From assembly GCA_905210845.1 (NCBI GenBank), contig CAJLYG010000117.1, positions 1 to 9,737 on the forward strand: a stretch of 9,737 nt of DNA. The letters are read 5' to 3'. A program made the translations under genes and the position numbers. The first letter of the stretch is position 1, and each line of letters begins with the position of its first letter. This DNA is from an uncultured Prevotella sp. GTDB lineage: Bacteria > Bacteroidota > Bacteroidia > Bacteroidales > Bacteroidaceae. Below the pieces are notes generated by a model. It had not been told where the DNA came from. It worked only from the letters and a program-made list of their open reading frames with translations, and ran no database searches. This document shows, one piece after another, positions 1-6,712 of the stretch.

Positions 1-1133
1 GCACGAGAGAACAACTTCTTGTCAATAACTACACCGCTCAATGATGGATTTGCCTTCAATGAAGAATCCTTCACATCACCAGCCTTATCACCAAAGATAG
101 CGCGAAGCAACTTCTCTTCTGGTGAAGGATCACTTTCACCCTTAGGCGAAATCTTACCAATCATGATATCACCTGGTTCAATTCTTGCACCAACACGCAC
201 GATACCATTATCATCAAGATCCTTTGTAGCTTCCTCGCTGACATTAGGGATATCAGATGTGAATTCCTCTACTCCACGCTTAGTTTCACGGACATCAAGA
301 GAGTATTCGTCAACATGTACAGATGTCAATACGTCATCACGAACCATACGTTCAGAAATAACAACAGCATCCTCATAGTTGTAACCCTTCCAAGGAATAT
401 AAGCAACAAGTAAGTTACGGCCCAAAGCCAGCTCACCGTTTTCTGTTGCATAACCCTCAGTCAGGATATCGCCCTTCTTTACACGCTGTCCCTTGTTACA
501 GATAGGACGCAAGTCGATGGTCATATTCTGGTTGGTACGACGGAACTTAGGAATACGATACTCTTTCAAAGCTGGTTCGAAGCTTACAAACTCATCGTCT
601 TCTGTGCGATCGTAAAGGATACGGATAGTTGTAGCATCAACATATTCGATAACGCCCTCACCTTCTGCAGTAACCATAGTACGTGAATCCTCACAAACTT
701 GCTTCTCAAGACCAGTACCAACTATTGGTGCATCATTATGAAGCAATGGTACAGCCTGACGCATCATGTTACATCCCATCAACGCACGGTGACCATCATC
801 ATGCTCCAAGAATGGAATCAAACCTGCGGATACAGAAGCAATCTGCTGTGGAGAGACGTCAACATAATCAACTTGATCCGGACCTACAACAGGATAATCA
901 GCATCCTGACGACACTTTACTACATCACGAATGAAAGAACCATCAACAGTCAAAGGCGCATTACCCTGACCGATAATCTTAGACTCTTCATCCTCAGCAG
1001 TCAAGTATACAACATCCTCATTAGCCATATCGACCTTGCTATCATTCACCTTACGGTAAGGAGTAACAATAAAACCAAGATCATTAATCTTTGCATACAT
1101 ACAGAGAGAAGAAATCAAACCGATGTTTGGACC
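1..1133 (-). CDS. rpoB: RNA polymerase beta subunit (RpoB), internal fragment, broken at 1133
   Basis: This is the catalytic beta subunit of DNA-dependent RNA polymerase. Reading the minus strand from 1133 to 3 gives 377 codons without a stop. It begins [10 protein letters not shown], matching Escherichia coli RpoB from about G566, and runs on through [15 protein letters not shown] (NTP-contacting region near R678), [13 protein letters not shown] (containing the E813/D814 pair) and [13 protein letters not shown], then [13 protein letters not shown], to DKKLFSR at the window edge, equivalent to roughly residue 940. The C-terminus lies outside the window. The N-terminal 560 or so residues should lie right of 1133 but are absent: the expected Glu-Pro codons before GPNIGL are replaced by unrelated sequence belonging to a plus-strand kinase. 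By eye, the fragment is AT-richer than the genes to its right and favours codons such as CGT and GGT typical of highly expressed genes. Identity is certain; physical linkage to the rest of the window is doubtful. Confidence 0.96.
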
Positions 1134-1135
1134 AT
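1131..1135. other. Chimeric junction between rpoB and a sugar-kinase gene
   Basis: To the left, antisense rpoB matches perfectly up to the Gly codon at 1131-1133. To the right, plus-strand kinase sequence is in register from the His codon at 1133-1135, the first residue of its HxD catalytic motif. Only base 1133, possibly 1132, can be shared, so this is a join with almost no homology. There is no terminal inverted repeat, target duplication, integrase gene or tRNA nearby that would suggest a mobile element. A metagenomic assembly or library chimera is the simplest explanation. Confidence 0.85.
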
Positions 1136-1582
1136 TGCGACACAAAGGTGAACAACATGATGTTCGACAAGGAAGGGAATGTGCTTTGCGTCATCGACCT
1201 GGATACGGTCATGCCCAGTTTCGTCTTCTCCGATTATGGGGATTTCCTCCGTACGGGTGCTAACTTCGTGGCAGAGGATGACCCGGACATCGAGAAGGTG
1301 GGCTTTAATGAAGAGATTTTCGAGTCGTTCACGAAGGGATACTTAGAGTCGGCAAAGTCCTTCCTCCTGCCGATAGAGATCGAGAACCTGCCTTTCGCCG
1401 TGGCACTCTTCCCCTATATGCAGTGCGTGCGCTTCCTGACGGATTATATCAATGGGGATACTTATTACAAGATCAAGTATCCGGAGCATAATTTGGTACG
1501 TACCAAAAACCAGTTGCAACTGTATCGCAGTGTCCGTCAGCATGACCAGATGATGAAGGATTATATCAAAAGCTTGCTTTAA
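1133..1582 (+). CDS. APH-family phosphotransferase, N-acetylhexosamine 1-kinase (NahK)-like, C-terminal part only
   Basis: The remaining 149 codons encode the C-terminal lobe of a protein-kinase-fold small-molecule kinase. They start exactly at the catalytic loop, [12 protein letters not shown] (HxDxxxxN, with the catalytic Asp in HCD). [12 protein letters not shown] follows, carrying the metal-binding Asp of the APH family, then a helical C-terminal lobe ending KSLL. The pattern resembles NahK-like kinases, which phosphorylate GlcNAc/GalNAc at C1 and were formerly misannotated as mucin desulfatases; the substrate here is inferred. Full-length relatives have about 350-365 residues, so about 200 N-terminal residues, including the nucleotide-binding lobe, are missing. 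An ATG at 1091 is in frame, but the 14 codons from there to the junction are antisense rpoB and should not be taken as the N-terminus. The stop is one base before the next gene, implying co-transcription. Confidence 0.85.
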   Translation, partial: HCDTKVNNMMFDKEGNVLCVIDLDTVMPSFVFSDYGDFLRTGANFVAEDDPDIEKVGFNEEIFESFTKGYLESAKSFLLPIEIENLPFAVALFPYMQCVRFLTDYINGDTYYKIKYPEHNLVRTKNQLQLYRSVRQHDQMMKDYIKSLL

Positions 1583-1583
1583 G

Positions 1584-2234
1584 ATGAAATTGCTCGTTAA
1601 GAAGTTATCTGTTCCGGCTGTGCATGCCGAGCGTATCCCGGAGTTGTTGCAAGCAGCTGGCGTGCAGTATCATGGCGTGGACCATGTCAACTGGCACGAG
1701 GATTTTCCCTATCATCCCGTGATGACCTTTGGGATGGCCCATACGGATGATGCGATCTTGATCCATTACCGGGTGGAGGAGGATTGTATCCGTGCGGTGG
1801 CTCCTCATGATAACGGTCATGTGTGGGAAGATTCTTGTTGTGAATTATTCCTCTCGCCAGTGGATGACGGTTCCTATTATAATATGGAATGCAACTGTGC
1901 AGGCACCTTATTGGTAGGATATGGCAACGATCGTAATGGGAGGGTGCTTGCTCCTCAGGATGTCCTGGACCATGTCGACCGTTGGACGACACTCGGCAGG
2001 TCGCCTTTCGAGAGTCGGGAAGGGCATTGTCAATGGGAGATGGCATTGGCAATCCCGTATACCACCTTCTTCAAGCACGACATCAAGACCATGGACGGCG
2101 TGGTGGCAAGAGGCAATGTCTATAAGTGTGGCGACCAAACCGCACAGCCTCATTTCCTCTCTTGGAACCCGATCGACCTTCCAAAGCCCGATTTCCATTG
2201 CCCAGCTTTCTTTGGGGAAATGGTTTTCGAGTAA
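1584..2234 (+). CDS. CBM9-like (carbohydrate-binding family 9-like) protein
   Basis: This 216-residue protein resembles the family 9-like carbohydrate-binding proteins common in Bacteroidales. Visible hallmarks are NWHEDFPYHP near residue 37, a beta-rich core with ILIHYRVEEDCIRAVAPHDNG, VWEDSCCELFLSP (the WEDS..E.F pattern of CBM9-type beta sandwiches), YYNMECNCAGTLL, and the C-terminal CGDQTAQPHFLSWNPI followed by FHCPAFFGEMVFE. I see no signal peptide, lipobox or transmembrane segment, so the protein is probably cytoplasmic, which is odd for a glycan-binding module. ATG 1584 starts one base after the kinase stop (TAAGATG), so translation is probably coupled. Pairing with a sugar kinase suggests a role in intracellular sugar handling, but no catalytic activity can be assigned. 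The gene ends at a strong hairpin terminator. The family call is fairly secure; the function is unknown. Confidence 0.8.
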   Translation: MKLLVKKLSVPAVHAERIPELLQAAGVQYHGVDHVNWHEDFPYHPVMTFGMAHTDDAILIHYRVEEDCIRAVAPHDNGHVWEDSCCELFLSPVDDGSYYNMECNCAGTLLVGYGNDRNGRVLAPQDVLDHVDRWTTLGRSPFESREGHCQWEMALAIPYTTFFKHDIKTMDGVVARGNVYKCGDQTAQPHFLSWNPIDLPKPDFHCPAFFGEMVFE

Positions 2235-2278
2235 ACATAAAAAAGCCGCAGAATGATCATTCTACGGCTTTTTTATGT
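2235..2278. terminator. Bidirectional intrinsic terminator
   Basis: A 44-base near-perfect palindrome centres on GATC at 2255-2258. The arms pair ACATAAAAAAGCCG with CGGCTTTTTTATGT and AGAAT with ATTCT; the single mismatch is C2249 against A2264. A GC block followed by six T occurs on both strands. It begins immediately after the CBM9-like gene and lies 9 bases beyond the stop of the convergent lipoprotein gene, so it can end both transcripts. Confidence 0.9.
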
Positions 2279-2286
2279 ACGCTTGT

Positions 2287-2709
2287 TCAATAGTTGTATT
2301 TGTCGTAAGGGTCTTTTCCCTTCTGGTCCCATTTCTCCTTGTTTGAATTGAACAAATCCTGGAACCCTTCTACAATCCCATAGATCTCACTCGTGATGCT
2401 GGAAATGCCATTGATGACCCCAGTCTTGGCTCCTTGGATCATGTATTTGGCGCATTGGCCTTCCAGCACGCCGATCTTATGTCGCTCCGCTGGGGTGTAG
2501 TCATAATGACTGATCTTCTCCCGGAGCTTGCCAAACGTCTCCACGCGGTCCTTCCAGTCGTCTATGGTATAGTACGCACTGTTGTCGCGTAAGTCGTTCG
2601 ACAACCGTTCCAGTCGCGTGATGCAGGATGAACTGGTATAGCAAGATCCTAACATCAGGATGCTAAAGAAGGCAACGATTGTTGCCAGAATATACGATTT
2701 CCTTTTCAT
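2287..2709 (-). CDS. Small lipoprotein of unknown function (possibly DUF6565-like)
   Basis: The product has 140 residues with a type II signal peptide: basic start MKRKSY, hydrophobic stretch to about residue 20, then lipobox L20-G21-S22-C23. After the cysteine comes YTSSS, not the acidic run typical of Bacteroidota lipoproteins exported to the surface, so a periplasm-facing lipoprotein is the better guess. The mature part is helical and charged, with RLERLSNDLRDNSAYYTIDDWK and KISHYDYTPAERHKIGVLEGQCAKY. These recall a Bacteroidales family of small lipoproteins annotated DUF6565, recognised from memory and not confirmed. Residues around 92-110 are Gly/Ile-rich and could form an amphipathic or membrane-associated helix. 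A perfect -7 box at 2752-2759 gives this gene its own promoter, 40-odd bases past the end of the receptor gene. No function is assigned. Confidence 0.8.
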   Translation of the reverse strand: MKRKSYILATIVAFFSILMLGSCYTSSSCITRLERLSNDLRDNSAYYTIDDWKDRVETFGKLREKISHYDYTPAERHKIGVLEGQCAKYMIQGAKTGVINGISSITSEIYGIVEGFQDLFNSNKEKWDQKGKDPYDKYNY

Positions 2710-2751
2710 ATACTTTCATTTTATAGCTTATATACAGCATGTTTCCGGAGG

Positions 2752-2759
2752 CAAATATA
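2752..2759 (-). promoter_or_regulatory. Bacteroidota -7 promoter element for the lipoprotein gene
   Basis: The minus strand reads TATATTTG, an exact match to the Bacteroidota TAnnTTTG -7 box, followed by CC. Transcription would start near 2745, leaving a leader of about 36 bases before the ATG at 2709. I see no clear TTTG -33 element at the usual spacing. Confidence 0.55.
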
Positions 2760-2798
2760 GGGCATTTTTTGCTCAATGCTCCCATCTGATAAGATTTT

Positions 2799-4844
2799 TT
2801 ATAAATTGATCTTGATATTTCCTCCAGCCATGATCCATAATCCGGGCTGCTTCACGGCGGTCAGGTCATAGTACCGGTGGCAGGTCAGGTTGTCTGCCTT
2901 GACATATAGAGAGTAGGAAGGCATGTCCCAACGTAGCTTGCAGTCGATCTTGGCGTAGGGATGGTAGCCATTCATCCGTTGCTGCCATCTCAAGGACCAG
3001 TTGGCGGAAAGATGGCTCCAGATCCGATGGTCTACCTCCGCAATAAACTTATGCCTCAAGTATTCCAAGGCGTAAAGTGACTTGTAAATCTCCGCTGTGG
3101 TCTCATGCTTCTGATGGATAAAGGCATATCCCACTTTGATCAAGGTAACGGGACAGTCGTTGAGTATTTCTTGTGGGTGCAGTGCGGCATCCACGGAATA
3201 TCCCATATTGTTTAACTTTCCAATATTGAGGGCATGGTAGCGCGTGGCTGTTGCCGACTCATACACCCAGTCGATCATGTCCGTGCCTTTGACATAGAAC
3301 CCACTGACAAGGATTTCCACACCTTTTGTTCGGAAACGGGTACCTGCCTTAAAGGTGGAGTTCTTCTCCGGTTTCAGGTTCGGGTCTCCCTGTTGGGCCA
3401 CATTGCTCGAATAGAGGTCGGTATAGGTAGGCATGCGGAGTGCCTTGTTCCAAGAAGCGTAGAATTTCCAATTGTCGTCTGGGCGGTAACTGATGTCTAT
3501 TCCTGGGTAGAGACGGAAGTCCCCATCCAGTCCTGTGTTCTTGTTCGCCAACATGCCTGCCGACAAGGTGAATCCGCCCACCATGATATTGTGCTCCAGG
3601 AACAGGCTTGTATTCGTCCTTTTGCCCCTTTTCGTGTATTGCCGGTCACTGCCTTTGATGTCCTGATAGTCATTCTCGTCAAGTTCCTTGCCATAAGCCG
3701 TACTGTATATGTTCTCATGGCTGATCTCACCTCCTATGGCTGTCGTTCCTAATTCCCACTTCAGATAAGCGTTCAGCGAAGCCCCGTAGACCTCTAAGTC
3801 ATGGTAGTTCTCGCCTTTTTCCGCCCCTTCCTGTCCTCGGATAAGCTGGTAATGGTCGAGGAATTTGTTATAGTACACTCCGGGCTTGATGGCCCATCGT
3901 TGTCCTTCTGCATCGTGATAATTACCGTTCAAGGACGCAATCAGGTGTGATGTGTTCTCGTATTGGTTGTTGTATTTCGCGCTATAAAAGGTGTTGGCGC
4001 CATAGTTTTGGTGGCTCCATCCTAATTGACCCCCGAAGTCGAAGCGGTTGGAAGGAGTCAACAACAAGCTTGAGAAGGCATGCCCTTTCTCGAAATCACT
4101 GTTGTCGGTGCCACCATCTGATCGGGAATAGCCCCCGCTTCCCGTGACATTCCATCCCCATTGCTTCTTTCCTCCGTTCTCAAATCCCATCTCTGCGCCG
4201 AAGGATCCGAATGATCCACCTTCCGTTTGGGCACGCAGAGTGCTCCCTTGGGCATGTTGGCGGGTGACAATGTTAATGGCGCCGTTGAAGGCCGAGGTAC
4301 CGAACACACGAGCCGATCCACCTTCAAGGACCTCGATTCGCTCGATATCAGAAAGGGAGACGGGGAAATCAGAAGCGTTATGCCCTGTCTGTGGGTTCGA
4401 TATGTTAACCCCATTCAGCAGTAGGGTAATCTGGTCGAACGTGCCACCATTGATGGAGATGTCCGTCTGTACACCAAAGCCACTGCGCTGACGGACATCC
4501 ACGCCGGTAGCTAATTTCAAAACATCATTGATCGTCTGTACTGCGGCACGATGAATATCATCCTTCGTGATGACAGCCACGATCTTTGCTGACTGCAGGG
4601 CAGTCAGCGGCGCTCGGGACCCGGTAATCTGTACCTCGTCGAGCTTCACTTCCTGATGTCCTAAGGAATCGAGGACAAGAGAGGGCTTGGTACTGATGCC
4701 GTCGGCCTTGGCATACGTCAGGGTAGCGACACTAAGCGTTCCAACTAAAACCTCTTTTCCCAGACAAGAGAAAAGTGCATAGCCATGGCGGGTGAAATGA
4801 GTAAACCGCAAGGCTGAGCGCTTGTTGAAAGTTTTCTTAGACAT
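2799..4844 (-). CDS. TonB-dependent outer-membrane receptor, BtuB-like
   Basis: This 681-residue ligand-gated outer-membrane barrel imports a scarce nutrient using TonB energy. After a long basic N-region (residues 1-30) and a hydrophobic stretch (31-46, ending YAKA), KLDEVQITGSRAP (68-79) leads into the plug. The plug includes ITKDDI, INDVLKLATGVDVRQRSG, SINGGTFDQITLLLNGV, DIERIEVLEGGSARVFGTSAFNGAINIVTR (to about 195). The rest is barrel, with LRMPTYTDLY and LKPEKNSTFKAG typical of BtuB/siderophore receptors, ending GNIKINL. Length and plug match the BtuB (cobalamin) group; vitamin B12 as ligand is an inference, and another small ligand is possible. It is not SusC-like: there is no carboxypeptidase-like N-terminal domain and it is too short. 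I chose ATG 4844 because the possible alternative at 4895 lies upstream of the -7 box at 4885-4892, outside the predicted transcript. Confidence 0.92.
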   Translation of the reverse strand: MSKKTFNKRSALRFTHFTRHGYALFSCLGKEVLVGTLSVATLTYAKADGISTKPSLVLDSLGHQEVKLDEVQITGSRAPLTALQSAKIVAVITKDDIHRAAVQTINDVLKLATGVDVRQRSGFGVQTDISINGGTFDQITLLLNGVNISNPQTGHNASDFPVSLSDIERIEVLEGGSARVFGTSAFNGAINIVTRQHAQGSTLRAQTEGGSFGSFGAEMGFENGGKKQWGWNVTGSGGYSRSDGGTDNSDFEKGHAFSSLLLTPSNRFDFGGQLGWSHQNYGANTFYSAKYNNQYENTSHLIASLNGNYHDAEGQRWAIKPGVYYNKFLDHYQLIRGQEGAEKGENYHDLEVYGASLNAYLKWELGTTAIGGEISHENIYSTAYGKELDENDYQDIKGSDRQYTKRGKRTNTSLFLEHNIMVGGFTLSAGMLANKNTGLDGDFRLYPGIDISYRPDDNWKFYASWNKALRMPTYTDLYSSNVAQQGDPNLKPEKNSTFKAGTRFRTKGVEILVSGFYVKGTDMIDWVYESATATRYHALNIGKLNNMGYSVDAALHPQEILNDCPVTLIKVGYAFIHQKHETTAEIYKSLYALEYLRHKFIAEVDHRIWSHLSANWSLRWQQRMNGYHPYAKIDCKLRWDMPSYSLYVKADNLTCHRYYDLTAVKQPGLWIMAGGNIKINL

Positions 4845-4884
4845 AAAATAAATAAAATTGATCTGCTCTACAGCAGAATGGCTG

Positions 4885-4892
4885 CAAAAGTA
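4885..4892 (-). promoter_or_regulatory. Bacteroidota -7 promoter element for the BtuB-like receptor
   Basis: The minus strand reads TACTTTTG followed by CA, an exact TAnnTTTG -7 box. The predicted start near 4878 leaves a leader of about 34 bases to ATG 4844, so the leader has little room for a cobalamin riboswitch. The -33 region (around 4908-4915) is not a good TTTG match. Confidence 0.6.
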
Positions 4893-4911
4893 CAAATAAA
4901 AGACGAGAAAC

Positions 4912-4941
4912 TTTGACGTTTCGGAAATATTTTATAACTTG
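4912..4941 (+). promoter_or_regulatory. Possible promoter for the acyl-CoA synthetase-like gene
   Basis: TTTG at 4912-4915 is followed after 19 bases by TAACTTG at 4935-4941, one T short of TAnnTTTG. Transcription would start about 4948, giving a very short leader before ATG 4961. This supports ATG 4961 over the in-frame TTG at 4913, which overlaps the -33 element. It lies back to back with the receptor promoter, about 20 bases apart. Confidence 0.4.
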
Positions 4942-4960
4942 CGAGCCAAATCCGAAGATC

Positions 4961-6643
4961 ATGAGCAAGAATAAAAAGAGACAGTCCAAGGAAGTAAATC
5001 ATCAGAGTTTCAATCAGTTCATTCAACAGAGTATCCGCAGAAACTGGAACCAGGACGCGTTAACCGATTACAAAGGATCCACCTTGCAGTACAAGGACGT
5101 GGCAGAGAAGATGGCAAAGCTCCATATCCTTTTTGAAAGTATGGGCATTCGTCCTGGTGATAAGATAGCCCTTTGTGGCAAGAACAGCAGTCATTGGGGC
5201 GTTGTCTTTCTGTCCACCCTCACTTATGGGGCAGTGTCTGTCCCCATCCTAAGTGACTTTAAGTCGGATAACATCCATCATATTGTCAACCATTCCGACT
5301 CTGTCGTGTTATTCGTAGGTGATCATGTCTGGGAGAATCTTGATGAACAAATGATGCCTCATCTGAAGGGGATTATCCTGCTAAATGACTTTTCCATCCT
5401 TGTCTCGCGGAGTAAAGGCCTGACGAAAGCCTATGAGAATCTCAACATGCTAATGGGACAGAAATACCCTAAGGCATTTAGCTCTTCGCATCTTGCCTAT
5501 TACCATGATAAGCCAGAGGAATTAGCGTATATCAGTTATACCTCTGGCACCACCAGCTTTTCTAAGGGCGTCATGATACCATATCGTAGTCTGTGGTCCA
5601 ATCTTCAGTTTGCTTGCGACTCATTGCCTCTCCAGCAGGGTGACAACCATGTGTGTATGCTCCCCTTGGCGCATGCCTTCGGCTTGTTGTTCTCTTTCCT
5701 CTTCGAGTTCGTCAGAGGCTGCCATGTTTACTTCCTAACGCGCACGCCAAGTCCGAAGGTCATCTTTTCCGCGTATGCTGAGGTAAAGCCAAACCTGATC
5801 ATTACCGTGCCCCTGATCGTGGAGAAAGTGGTTCGGAAAGCTGTTTTCCCCAAATTGAAGACGACACGGATGAGGTTGTTCATGCATCTTCCTTGGATCC
5901 GGGAGAAGATCCTGCAGGGGATCCGGAAGAAAATAGAAGGTCTTTTCGGCGGCAACGTCTTGGAATTGGTGATTGGTGGCGCTGCCTTGAGTGAGGATGT
6001 GGACCGGTTTATGCAGATGATCCACTTCCCTTATACGGTGGGTTATGGCATGACGGAATGCGGGCCTTTAATCTGCTACTCTCCTTCTTCCACGTTCGTG
6101 AGAGGATCCAGCGGTCGGCCCGTCGACCGGATGAGTATCAAAATCCTCTCTGACGATCCCTTCCACCAGGTAGGTGAGATCATGGTGAAGGGCATGAACG
6201 TCATGATGGGATATTATAAGAATCCTACGGCAACCCGGGAAGCCATGACTCAGGATGGTTGGATGCACACAGGAGACTTAGGTACGATAGATGAGGGGAA
6301 GAACCTTATGATCCGCGGACGAAGCAAGAACATGCTGTTGGGCCCGAATGGACAGAATATCTATCCCGAGGAGATAGAAGAGAAGTTGAATACGCTCCCC
6401 TATGTGGCAGAGAGTATTGTCGTACAGAAAGGCGGGAAAATCCTTGCCCTCGTCCATCCCGATTATAATCTTGCCATGGAACATGGCCTATCCCAAGAAG
6501 CAATCGGCAATCAAATGGAGGAGAATCTAAAGACCCTGAATACGATGATTCCCAAATATAGTCAGGTGGCAGCTGTGAAAATCTATCCGGAAGAATTCGA
6601 AAAGACCCCGAAACGCTCCATCAAACGATATCTCTATATGTAA
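4961..6643 (+). CDS. AMP-binding long-chain fatty acid-CoA ligase-like protein
   Basis: This 560-residue adenylate-forming (ANL) enzyme fits the long-chain acyl-CoA synthetase type, which activates fatty acids with ATP and CoA. Motifs in order are the P-loop YTSGTTSFSKGV (193-204), the HAFGLLFSFLFE region after the MLPLAHA turn, GGAAL, VGYGMTEC (360-367), GWMHTGDLG with D439, the hinge RGRSKN (452-457), NGQNIYPEEIEEKLN, and the C-terminal KTPKRSIKRYLYM. Two departures from the canonical pattern stand out: the P-loop has S-F-S where G-x-P is usual, and aligning TPKRSIKR with the usual TPTLKIKR puts Ser553 where the catalytic A10 lysine belongs. I believe related Bacteroidales proteins share part of this, so it may be family-typical. 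No signal peptide is seen; it is probably cytoplasmic or membrane-peripheral. It is divergent from the receptor and convergent with the sulfatase, so it is likely monocistronic. Confidence 0.88.
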   Translation: MSKNKKRQSKEVNHQSFNQFIQQSIRRNWNQDALTDYKGSTLQYKDVAEKMAKLHILFESMGIRPGDKIALCGKNSSHWGVVFLSTLTYGAVSVPILSDFKSDNIHHIVNHSDSVVLFVGDHVWENLDEQMMPHLKGIILLNDFSILVSRSKGLTKAYENLNMLMGQKYPKAFSSSHLAYYHDKPEELAYISYTSGTTSFSKGVMIPYRSLWSNLQFACDSLPLQQGDNHVCMLPLAHAFGLLFSFLFEFVRGCHVYFLTRTPSPKVIFSAYAEVKPNLIITVPLIVEKVVRKAVFPKLKTTRMRLFMHLPWIREKILQGIRKKIEGLFGGNVLELVIGGAALSEDVDRFMQMIHFPYTVGYGMTECGPLICYSPSSTFVRGSSGRPVDRMSIKILSDDPFHQVGEIMVKGMNVMMGYYKNPTATREAMTQDGWMHTGDLGTIDEGKNLMIRGRSKNMLLGPNGQNIYPEEIEEKLNTLPYVAESIVVQKGGKILALVHPDYNLAMEHGLSQEAIGNQMEENLKTLNTMIPKYSQVAAVKIYPEEFEKTPKRSIKRYLYM

Positions 6644-6712
6644 GAAAGGTTGAGGGAGCGGACGGGAGGAGCTTGTAACGCTTCTGAACTCATGGCTATA
6701 GGGCAGGGCATG
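6644..6712. other. Short convergent intergenic gap without a clear terminator
   Basis: These 69 bases separate the ends of two convergent genes, the acyl-CoA synthetase-like gene and the sulfatase. Only weak complementarity is visible and there is no T-run on either strand, so no intrinsic terminator can be called. Transcripts may overlap here. Confidence 0.5.

Noticed and set aside
1131..1135. Insertion-sequence or phage attachment site at the junction
   Set aside because: I see no inverted repeats, target duplication, transposase or integrase sequence on either side; both sides are ordinary host genes.
19..1151. Plus-strand open frames at 19-378, 683-934 and 699-1151
   Set aside because: They are antisense to a clearly conserved RpoB reading frame on the minus strand and have low-complexity translations with no recognisable motif.
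1605..2198. Minus-strand frames inside the CBM9-like gene, and the plus-strand frame at 1921-2256
   Set aside because: They shadow a gene with clear family motifs; their translations are rich in His/Arg/Pro with no domain.
3234..4491. Plus-strand open frames within the receptor gene (for example 3234-3752 and 4144-4491)
   Set aside because: They are antisense to well-conserved plug and barrel sequence and have no motif or upstream promoter box.
4845..4895. Start of the receptor at the upstream in-frame codon 4895
   Set aside because: This start precedes the predicted transcription start near 4878 and adds a non-signal-like leader; ATG 4844 begins the conserved basic N-terminus.
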